Assembly: GCF_036388275.1 (NCBI RefSeq)
Contig: NZ_DASVSF010000011.1
Coordinates: 124,001 to 188,000, forward strand
Length of the DNA: 64,000 bases
Direction: 5' to 3'
DNA from: Longimicrobium sp.
GTDB taxonomy: Bacteria > Gemmatimonadota > Gemmatimonadetes > Longimicrobiales > Longimicrobiaceae
The notes beneath the pieces were generated by a model. That model worked only from the letters and a program-made list of their open reading frames with translations, was not told the origin of the DNA and did not search any database. Shown here in pieces: positions 32,756-39,033 of this stretch. A program made the position numbers and the translations under genes. Positions within the stretch are counted from its first letter, which is position 1, and the number at the start of each line of letters is the position of its first letter.

Positions 32756-32811
32756 CGCTGGGGCGAATGAATTCGCGGCAACCACGGCCCGAAGTCCGCC
32801 TGCGCGGACTG
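32756..32811 (+). repeat. Intergenic palindromic repeat family A, copy 3
   Basis: The near-palindrome GCGAATGAATTCGC is at 32763-32776 and the hairpin AGTCCGC-CTGC-GCGGACT at 32793-32810. Compared with copy 1 the hairpin has an A-to-G change in one arm matched by T-to-C in the other, which keeps the pairing. Confidence 0.85.
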
Positions 32812-32859
32812 CACGCGCAGCCGAGTGCGCGACGCCAACCGGAGCGCGATTCAGGTCTC

Positions 32860-32998
32860 CCCCTCCCCTGCGCAGCGGGGGACGGGGGCGGGGGAGGGGG
32901 CTCCCGCGGCATGCGAGGCACCCGATCGAACCCGACCGAAGTTCTCCCCTCTCCGCACGTTGTTTGTGCGGGGAGGGGCCGGGGGAGGGGCCCCCACG
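32860..32998. repeat. Composite GC-rich repeat family B, copy 3 (inverted)
   Basis: Two C/G-rich hairpins (first about 32869-32904 around TGCGCAGC, second about 32945-32985 around GCACGTTGTTTGTGC) flank a linker running from GGGGGCTCCCGCGG to GACCGAAGTTC. Read on the minus strand this linker aligns with those of copies 1 and 2. It lies about 50 bases from family A copy 3. Confidence 0.8.
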
Positions 32999-33001
32999 CG
33001 A

Positions 33002-33041
33002 AAGAATCCCCCGCGCCGATGCTCCGGCGCGGGGGATTTCG
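33002..33041 (-). terminator. Intrinsic terminator of the alpha/beta hydrolase gene
   Basis: Stem AATCCCCCGCGCCG (33005-33018) and CGGCGCGGGGGATT (33025-33038) encloses ATGCTC; on the minus strand it is followed by CTTT. It lies about 50 bases after the hydrolase stop. Confidence 0.75.
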
Positions 33042-33090
33042 TCCTCAGGTACGCGATCGCCAGCCCCGTCGCTCGGGGCCGATCACCCGC

Positions 33091-34095
33091 TCAGTGGGCC
33101 ACGTCCTGGCGGCGCAGGAAGTTGTTCACCTGCGTAAAGAACGCCGTGGGCTGCTCCAGCCAGGGGAAGTGCCCCGCCTGCTGGATCACGCTGAAGCGGG
33201 CGCCGGGGATCTCGTCGGCATAGGTCTTCGTGCTCTGGAAGGGGATGGGGTCGGCGGCGCCGTGGATGACGAGCACGGGTGCCTGCACCGTCCGCAGCAT
33301 CGGCCGCAGGTCGAAGTCCGGGCCCAGCGATGCACGGCCCACCACCATCGTAAAGAGCAGCGCGTTGGCCGCGGGGGCCGGGACGTCGCACCAGCTGCCC
33401 TTCAGGTTCGCCATATTGCCGGCGTCATGGAAGTAGGCGGGGAACCAGATGCTGAGCAGCTCCTCGCACGCCGCGGCGGGGTCCGGCGACTGCCCGCCCG
33501 CCAGCTCGCCGAACAGCTCACCCTGGCGCTGCAGCGCGGCGGCGGAGGTGCGGGCGATGCGCTCCGCCTCGAACTGCGCGTCGTAGTGCGCCTGCACGGG
33601 GCCGGGCGTCACCATCACCAGCCGGTTCACGTTCGCCGGGTACTGCGCCGCGTACATCGGCGCGACCATGGCGCCCCACGAGTGGCCGACCAGGGACAGC
33701 TTTCCGATGCCGAAGTGCTGGCGAACGGCTTCCACATCCGCCACGTGCTGCTGGATGCCCATCTGCGCCGGATCGAAGAGCAGTGTGGACCGGCCCGCGC
33801 CGCGCGAGTCGTAGAAGATGACCGTGCGGCCGTGCGCGAGCGGCGCCAGGTCACGGTCCAGGTAGCCCAGCGACAGCCCGGGGCCGCCGGAGATCACCAC
33901 CGCCGTGTCGGGGCCGCTGCCGTACACGCGATAGAACAGCTGGACGCCGCCCGCGCCGGGCAGGTATCCCTCGCCGGTCTTGGGCGCATCGTACGAGGTC
34001 GCCAGCGGGGCGGACGTACCCGCGGAGATGGTGGGAGCGTCGTCGCAGGCAGCGGCGGCGAGGGGAAGCAGCAGGGCAAGAGTGCGGATCTTCAT
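33091..34095 (-). CDS. Lipid-anchored alpha/beta hydrolase, proline-iminopeptidase-like
   Basis: The 334-residue product has a lipoprotein-type signal peptide (MKIRTLALLLPLAAAAC, cysteine 17), so it is exported and probably lipid-anchored. The mature protein is an alpha/beta hydrolase resembling prolyl aminopeptidases: the oxyanion region VVISGGPGLSLGYL, YDSRGAGRST, the nucleophile serine in LVGHSWGAMVAPMYA, the acid in VLVIHGAADPIPF and the histidine in QQAGHFPWLEQP. The triad is complete, so it is likely an active peptidase or esterase acting outside the cytoplasm. The ATG at 34095 is set by the signal peptide. It is a single gene with its own terminator. Confidence 0.88.
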   Translation of the reverse strand: MKIRTLALLLPLAAAACDDAPTISAGTSAPLATSYDAPKTGEGYLPGAGGVQLFYRVYGSGPDTAVVISGGPGLSLGYLDRDLAPLAHGRTVIFYDSRGAGRSTLLFDPAQMGIQQHVADVEAVRQHFGIGKLSLVGHSWGAMVAPMYAAQYPANVNRLVMVTPGPVQAHYDAQFEAERIARTSAAALQRQGELFGELAGGQSPDPAAACEELLSIWFPAYFHDAGNMANLKGSWCDVPAPAANALLFTMVVGRASLGPDFDLRPMLRTVQAPVLVIHGAADPIPFQSTKTYADEIPGARFSVIQQAGHFPWLEQPTAFFTQVNNFLRRQDVAH

Positions 34096-34390
34096 GGCGA
34101 TCACCCGGTGGTCGGGAGGTTTTTGGATGTTTTGCGTGCCCGGCACTCTGCCGCGGCACGTCCCCCATCCAAGGCACGGACGAGGCCGGAGGCGGCACGG
34201 CGCACCGCCAGCGGCCTAAGTGATTGCCGAAAAACAGCTTGCCTTGCGGATGGGGTTGCCCGGAGGGAGCGCGTGCCCGTGGCATCTCCGACCCAGCGGG
34301 GAAAGCCTGCCGCACCACCACTTATGTACCGTTCCTCCAAGGAGTTGGCTCAATGGGTCAGGTGACCCGGATGCCGCGGGTGCAGAACAC
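34096..34390. other. Intergenic region without recognised gene
   Basis: About 295 bases separate the hydrolase start from the terminator of the next gene. No coherent frame with a ribosome binding site was seen on either strand. The region presumably holds the hydrolase promoter, but no convincing -35/-10 pair could be assigned. Confidence 0.45.
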
Positions 34391-34426
34391 GAAAAAAGCG
34401 CCCCTCCAGAGACACGGAGGGGCGCT
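34391..34426 (-). terminator. Intrinsic terminator
   Basis: Stem AGCGCCCCTCC (34397-34407) and GGAGGGGCGCT (34416-34426) with loop AGAGACAC; read on the minus strand the stem is followed by TTTTTTC. It ends the BamE-like exported protein gene. Confidence 0.9.
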
Positions 34427-34450
34427 GATGGATCGACCGCGGAGAGAGGC

Positions 34451-35014
34451 CTACCGCAGTCCGGCCTGCATGCTGGACGCGAGCTTCCCGTCCTGGAAGG
34501 TAACCAGCAGCATGGATCCCAGCGACTCGCCCGGCCAGGACACCGAGAACGTGACGGTGTTCATCAGCCTGGTCATGCTCATGGGAATGCCGGGCCCGAG
34601 GACGTCCATCGCCTGCTCCAGCGTCATCCCCGGGCGAAGCTGGGCGTGCGTGGCCAGCGTCGCCGGGCGCACGGGGTACGGCGGCTTCAACGACATCTGC
34701 GTGACGTTGATCACCGCATCGTTCTGCAGCGTCACCATGATCGCGCTCATGTCATCGGCCATCCACTGGTACGAAACCGTGGTGTAGCCCCCGGCCTGGG
34801 CCCGGCTCAGCTCGCGGCCGGGGCGGCCGATCACCCGCGCCACGTCGTCCGCCGTCATCCCGGGCTTGAGTGCCACGAAGGCGTTGAAGGTCACGCCCAA
34901 GGACGCGGGCTGCTGCGCCGCGGCCGGGGCCGACGGCGCGGCCTGCTGGGCGGCGGCCGGGGCGGCGAGGGCGGCGGAAAGCGAAAGGACGGCAACACGA
35001 AGGAGAGTGCGCAT
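34451..35014 (-). CDS. Exported protein with two BamE/SmpA-like repeats
   Basis: The 187-residue product has a cleavable signal peptide (MRTLLRVAVLSLSAALAAPA, cleavage near AAAQ). Two segments, VALKPGMTADDVARVIGRPG and AQLRPGMTLEQAMDVLGPGI, match the L-x-x-GMT-x-x-(E/D)V-x-x-x-(L/I)G signature of SmpA/BamE-type and beta-lactamase-inhibitor-like folds, here in tandem, each followed by strand-rich sequence. BamE-like modules bind other proteins or peptidoglycan in the periplasm. Function unknown. The ATG at 35014 is fixed by the signal peptide, although no clear ribosome binding site precedes it. A strong terminator follows. Confidence 0.65.
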   Translation of the reverse strand: MRTLLRVAVLSLSAALAAPAAAQQAAPSAPAAAQQPASLGVTFNAFVALKPGMTADDVARVIGRPGRELSRAQAGGYTTVSYQWMADDMSAIMVTLQNDAVINVTQMSLKPPYPVRPATLATHAQLRPGMTLEQAMDVLGPGIPMSMTRLMNTVTFSVSWPGESLGSMLLVTFQDGKLASSMQAGLR

Positions 35015-35147
35015 CAGGAGGTCTACGGTGCGAGAGGATGGGAGCATCGTGCGGCTGCCCCGCGGCGCGAGGTGGCGCGGACGGGGCAGATGCTGGGGCA
35101 AGTATCTGAATCTACAAAGACTTACGAGAAATTTCCAGCCTTCCCCC

Positions 35148-36143
35148 TCAGTGCTCGTAGCGCCCGGCTTCGATCACCTCGCGGATGGCGCCGAGGTCCC
35201 GGCCGTGCACGCCGATCGCCAGCATCAGCTCGATGCGCGCCTGCTGCCCCGTCATGTGGTCGGCGAAGATGGCGCCCATCTCCCGCAGCATGTGGCCTCC
35301 GCCGGGATAGGCGTAAGTATCCAGCACCCGCCCGCGCAGCGACCGCGAGGTAATGACCATCGGCTGGCCCGCGTCTGCCCAGCGCTGCATGCCGGGCATC
35401 ACCTCCGGCGGCACGTTTCCCCGCCCCAGCGCCTCCAGCACGATGCCCTGCGCCCCGGTTTGCAGGCTGGCCTCCAGCAGCCGCGAGTCCGCCCCCGCCA
35501 CGATCTTCACCAGGTCCACCGGCGTGGCGGGAACGGTGGGCGTGAGCGGCGGCTTGCGGCGCGACTCGCGGTAGAACAGCACGCGGCCCTTGTCGGTGAC
35601 GCCCAGCGGACCCCAGTTGGGCGAGCGGAAGGTGCCCGCCGCCTCGGTGTGGGTCTTCACCACCTCCGCGCCCTGCACGATTTCGTCGTCCATCACCACC
35701 ATCGTGCCTCGGCCACCGGCTTCCGGCGCCGCCGCCACCTCGATGGCGGCCATCAGGTTGGCGGGCCCGTCCCACGACAGCTCCGAGGAGTTGCGCATGG
35801 CCCCGGTGATGACGACGGGGTGGCCGGACGCGATGGACCGGTCCAGCAGGTACGCCGTCTCTTCGATGGTGTCGGTGCCGTGGGTGACCACCACGCCGTC
35901 GTAGCCCTCGTCGAGCGCGGCGAGTACGGCAGCCCTCATCTCCCACATGCGCTCGATAGTCACGTGCGGACCCGGCAGGCGCCCGAACTCGCGCACCTCC
36001 ACCCGTGCGACCGCTTCCACACCGGGGAGCGAGTCCAGGATCTCGCGCCCGCTCAGCCGCGGGACGGCGCCGCCGCGCTCGGCGTCCACCTGCATGGAGA
36101 TGGTGCCGCCCGTGGCCAGCAGCAGCACGCGCGGCTTAGCCAC
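35148..36143 (-). CDS. Asparaginase
   Basis: The 331-residue product has both catalytic threonine motifs of the bacterial type I/II asparaginase family: VLLLATGGTISMQ at the N-terminus and GVVVTHGTDTIEETAYLL further on, plus the conserved VITGAMR. No signal peptide is present, so it is cytoplasmic, hydrolysing L-asparagine to aspartate and ammonia. The GTG start at 36143 overlaps the stop of the SDR gene by 8 bases. It is the last gene of the ferritin-like - SDR - asparaginase operon. Ammonia from asparagine would be a substrate for the GSIII encoded about 4 kb away, but the two are not co-transcribed. Confidence 0.93.
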   Translation of the reverse strand: MAKPRVLLLATGGTISMQVDAERGGAVPRLSGREILDSLPGVEAVARVEVREFGRLPGPHVTIERMWEMRAAVLAALDEGYDGVVVTHGTDTIEETAYLLDRSIASGHPVVITGAMRNSSELSWDGPANLMAAIEVAAAPEAGGRGTMVVMDDEIVQGAEVVKTHTEAAGTFRSPNWGPLGVTDKGRVLFYRESRRKPPLTPTVPATPVDLVKIVAGADSRLLEASLQTGAQGIVLEALGRGNVPPEVMPGMQRWADAGQPMVITSRSLRGRVLDTYAYPGGGHMLREMGAIFADHMTGQQARIELMLAIGVHGRDLGAIREVIEAGRYEH

Positions 36144-36888
36144 AGAGCACGCTCCCGCCGTTGACGTTCAGCACCTCACCCGTCACGTGGCGCGCCAGGG
36201 TGGAGCAGAGGAAGACGATGGGGCCGGCCACGTCGTCGGCGCTGGCGACGCGGCCCAGGGGAATGCCCGCCTCGATCGGGCCGCGCCGCTCCGCCAGCGG
36301 CCGCTCGATCATCTCGGTGTCGATCCACCCCGGTGCAACGCAGTTCACCGTCACGTCGCGCTCGGCCAGCTCCACCGCCACGGACTTGGTGAACGAGATC
36401 AGCGCCCCCTTGCTGGCGGCGTAGTCGGCGTGGAACGCCTCGCCGCGCTGCCCGGCCGTGGACGAGACGATGACGATGCGGCCGCCGTCGGTCACGAAGC
36501 GGGCGGCGAGCCGCACGGTCTGGAAGACGGAGGTGAGGTTGGCGGTGATGGTGCGCTCCCACTGCGCGTCGGCCATGCCGGCCAGAGGCACGTCGTCGGG
36601 CACCCAGATCCCCGCGTTGGCCACGAACACGTCCACGCCCCCCAACTCCACCAGGCAGCGCTCGAACAGCATCTCGGCGCCCCAGGGCGTGCTCACGTCG
36701 GCGGCCTGCGCAAAGGCGCGCACGCCCAGGTCGCGCGCCAGGCCCACGACCTCGTTGGCCTCGGCCTCGCGCGTGGCGTAGCCCACGCCCACGTCGGCGC
36801 CGGCGCGCGCCAGCATCAGCGCCGTGGCGCGCCCCACCCCTCGCGACGCGCCCGACACCAGCGCACGGCGCCCTCTGAGTCCAAGCAT
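36136..36888 (-). CDS. Short-chain dehydrogenase/reductase, FabG-like
   Basis: The 250-residue product is a classical SDR: NAD(P) loop GASRGVGRATALML, NAG motif VANAGIWVPD, catalytic Ser in VIVSSTAGQRG, and YAASKGALISF with Tyr and Lys, then NCVAPGWIDTEM and the C-terminal NVNGGS. The features are those of 3-oxoacyl-ACP reductase-type enzymes, but no substrate can be assigned. The ATG at 36888 overlaps the stop of the upstream ferritin-like gene (ATGA) and its stop overlaps the asparaginase start, so three unrelated-looking proteins are tightly coupled. Confidence 0.9.
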   Translation of the reverse strand: MLGLRGRRALVSGASRGVGRATALMLARAGADVGVGYATREAEANEVVGLARDLGVRAFAQAADVSTPWGAEMLFERCLVELGGVDVFVANAGIWVPDDVPLAGMADAQWERTITANLTSVFQTVRLAARFVTDGGRIVIVSSTAGQRGEAFHADYAASKGALISFTKSVAVELAERDVTVNCVAPGWIDTEMIERPLAERRGPIEAGIPLGRVASADDVAGPIVFLCSTLARHVTGEVLNVNGGSVLCG

Positions 36889-37322
36889 CAGGCGGTTGTC
36901 CACTTTCCCCCCAGCTCCTCGGCGTGGTGCCGCTCGGTGTCCAGGATTTCGCCGAGCAGCGCGCGGGTCGCGTCGTCCATCCCACTCTTCAGCAGCTGCT
37001 CGTAGCGAAGCACCTCGGCCTCTTCGCGCGTGCGGGCCGCGGCTTCCCACGCCTCCATCCCCACCGCCTCTGAGGAGACGTGGTCGAGGTCGGGGAGGGT
37101 GGCGCCCAGTTCCAGCAGGCGTGCCGTCAGGCGGGAAAGGTGGTGCTGCTCGTCGGCGTGCAGCTCGTTGCAGCGCTCGCTGAGCTCGGCGTCGCCGCGG
37201 TCTTCGGCCTGCGCGGCCAGCCCGCGGTAGAAAAGCGCCTGCTCCTTCTCGGCCGCGCGCGCCTCGTGGAGGGCTTGGATGAGGTTCAAAACTGGTCCGG
37301 GCTGTGGCGGGTAAAGATGCAC
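36888..37322 (-). CDS. Ferritin-like diiron-type four-helix protein
   Basis: The 144-residue protein is fully helical and carries four acidic/histidine motifs spaced as in rubrerythrin-type ferritin-like domains: EARAAEKEQALFYRGLA in helix 1, ELHADEQHHLSRL in helix 2, EEAEVLRYEQLLKSG in helix 3 and ILDTERHHAEEL in helix 4. These E and E-x-x-H pairs predict a diiron site and a peroxidase, oxidase or iron-storage role. There is no rubredoxin domain. The ATG at 37322 is used. It leads the operon with the SDR and asparaginase genes and is divergent from a small broken gene. Confidence 0.82.
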   Translation of the reverse strand: MHLYPPQPGPVLNLIQALHEARAAEKEQALFYRGLAAQAEDRGDAELSERCNELHADEQHHLSRLTARLLELGATLPDLDHVSSEAVGMEAWEAAARTREEAEVLRYEQLLKSGMDDATRALLGEILDTERHHAEELGGKWTTA

Positions 37323-37408
37323 GTTCTGGACGGTTTCGGTGCTAGATTTCAGGGGCCTGTTCGACCGGCGCCTGACCCCCGCACCAAACTCGCAGATCGG
37401 CCGGGATT

Positions 37409-37660
37409 ATGCAATTTGGAGAGGACTTCGAGATCGTCGGACCCATCCGCGACGTGATGACCAACGCCCGAGGCCACGGCATCCGGCACCTGGCGTGGCT
37501 CCGGCAGATGTATGGCCCGGGGCAGTGGCGCAAGTGCAAGGGACACGCTACCGTTCTGTATGTCCAGACCGGAGAGGCCATCACGGAGGAAGTTCACTGA
37601 TACGAGGCACACGGAATCGGGAAGCGCGGGATGAAGATCAAACATGGAGGACTGCGATGA
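37409..37660 (+). pseudogene. Small conserved protein gene interrupted by an in-frame TGA
   Basis: The frame from the ATG at 37409 encodes 63 residues (GHGIRHLAWLRQMYGPGQW, RKCKGHATVLYV) and stops at TGA 37598-37600 after EEVH. In the same frame the next codons read YEAHGIGKRGMKIKHGGLR and end at TGA 37658-37660, which overlaps the next start codon as ATGA. I recall a family of small bacterial proteins ending in E(V/L)HWYEAHGIG-x(2)-(E/D)FKIK, so a single TGG-to-TGA change would explain the break. Either it is a recent pseudogene or the TGA is read through. Function of the family is unknown; similar genes occur beside toxin-antitoxin-type genes. Confidence 0.65.
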
Positions 37661-37890
37661 CTGAGCAGCCGGCGAACGCACAGTTCGTCCTGTGCGTGCA
37701 GAACATTGGCTATGAGGTAGACCTCCGGGTCGGCCGCGTTTACCACAGGCTTCCCGACCCTGTCGGTGAGCGACGGGGGTTCCTGCGCGTGATCGATGAA
37801 ACCGGGGATGACTTCATGTTCCCGAAACGTTGCTTTGTTCCTGTAGAAGCGGGGCATGCTGAAGAGAGTACAATCCGCCAAGCCTCCTGA
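37657..37890 (+). CDS. Small protein of unknown function, first of two tandem paralogs
   Basis: The 77-residue product shares with the next gene the pattern FV-x-CV-x-N-x-GYEVDL, then RLPDPVGERRGFLRVIDETG and D-x2-(F/Y)-x-(F/Y)P. These lines give more than one third identity over about 60 residues, so the two genes arose by tandem duplication. The protein is short, strand-rich and cytoplasmic; no named family was recognised. The start ATG overlaps the second, in-frame stop of the interrupted gene before it, which suggests all three once formed one translationally coupled unit. Confidence 0.65.
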   Translation: MTEQPANAQFVLCVQNIGYEVDLRVGRVYHRLPDPVGERRGFLRVIDETGDDFMFPKRCFVPVEAGHAEESTIRQAS

Positions 37891-37946
37891 TGAGCGATCG
37901 GTCGGTGAGCGCCGCGAAGGACCAACGCGAGTACCGGGATGGAGCC

Positions 37947-38186
37947 ATGAACAACCTGCAGAGTTCCGGAGGGAGGTTCGTTGAATGCGTTAGGAACGAA
38001 GGGTACGAGGTGGACCTCGAACTCAACAAGCGATACGAGATGATCCCAGACCCACGGTGGGAGGCCAGGGGGTTCGTGCGTGTGATCGACGGGTCCGGCG
38101 AAGACTACGTGTACCATCCGCGGTACTTCGCGATTCATGATCCTGCCGAGCAGGCGGACGGGAACGCGGTCCCGCGGGATCCCTGA
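37947..38186 (+). CDS. Small protein of unknown function, second tandem paralog
   Basis: The 79-residue product (start ATG 37947, preceded by GATGGAG) contains FVECVRNEGYEVDLELNKRY and MIPDPRWEARGFVRVIDGSG, aligning with the preceding gene. An ATG at 37890 would add 19 residues with no counterpart in the paralog. The C-terminus (DPAEQADGNAVPRDP) is unrelated and probably disordered. No signal peptide or membrane segment is present. Confidence 0.65.
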   Translation: MNNLQSSGGRFVECVRNEGYEVDLELNKRYEMIPDPRWEARGFVRVIDGSGEDYVYHPRYFAIHDPAEQADGNAVPRDP

Positions 38187-38217
38187 TCGCGTTCCCCTGC
38201 CCCGGTGGAAGACTGCT

Positions 38218-38820
38218 TTACGAGCAGCCCTCCACGTAGCCCACCTGCGGGTGCTGGCCGGCGCGGAAGCGGAGCACCCGACTGCCGTCCGTCTCAAAGA
38301 TCAACTGGCGCGTCGTATCCCCGTCCGCCGGGCGCACGATGAGGTAGTGGCCGTCTGTGTACTTGTGCGGCTGCACCTCCACGCGACCCTGATACGTCTG
38401 CTGGATCCGCGTCTCCGAGTCCCCGATCCGCCCGCCTTCCACCGTGGCGACATTCCCCGAATCCACCTCCACGCGCACCACGCGCGCTCCCTCCAACATT
38501 ACCATCATCCCCTCGGGCAGCCGGCCTGAGCGGGCGTACTGGCAGCCCTGCGGACCGTCTACCGTGCCCACGGCTTGGCCATCGGGCTGAAAGTCGCCTC
38601 CGAGCGCCGCGCGGGCCTCGTCCACCGTCATTCCGATGCGCAGCGGGCCGGCGCCGTCGAACCGAAGGGCCCACGTGGTATCCGCGGCGGGCTGTGGCGC
38701 GCCGACAGTAGCGGGCGCAGAGCCGCCCGGCGCGGCGGTGTACGCGGGACGGTCCTCGCCCGGGCCACAGGCGGCGAGAATGGAAAGGGCGAATAGCGAC
38801 AGCAGGCGGTGCATCGGCAT
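38218..38820 (-). CDS. Predicted lipoprotein with a BamE-like segment
   Basis: The 200-residue product begins MPMHRLLSLFALSILAAC, a lipoprotein signal peptide with lipobox LAAC. After a disordered Ala/Pro-rich stretch, LRIGMTVDEARAALGGDF has the GMT-x2-EA-x2-LG signature also seen twice in the exported protein at 34451-35014. The remainder (CQYARSGRLPEGMMVMLEGA, VEVDSGNVATVEGGRIGDSE, PADGDTTRQLIFETD) is strand-rich and ends in a cysteine. Lipoproteins of this type are common in environmental bacteria but have no assigned function. It is convergent with the small paralog pair; the stop lies 31 bases from the end of the second paralog. Confidence 0.72.
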   Translation of the reverse strand: MPMHRLLSLFALSILAACGPGEDRPAYTAAPGGSAPATVGAPQPAADTTWALRFDGAGPLRIGMTVDEARAALGGDFQPDGQAVGTVDGPQGCQYARSGRLPEGMMVMLEGARVVRVEVDSGNVATVEGGRIGDSETRIQQTYQGRVEVQPHKYTDGHYLIVRPADGDTTRQLIFETDGSRVLRFRAGQHPQVGYVEGCS

Positions 38821-39033
38821 CCAGGCAAGTTCTGGCGAACGAAGGGTCCGCACATCGGCGAGTCCGGGATGCGGGCCCTGAGGTACCCTGCCACTGGCGA
38901 TTGGTTACAGCAGACCCATCAGGAAGCCGACGATCGCGGGTTGCAGGATGATGACTGTGGGTGTATCAATGGCTTCCCGCTCGCAGGCCCGTCGCTCATG
39001 CATCGACCAAATCGCGGCTTTCTTCCCATACGC

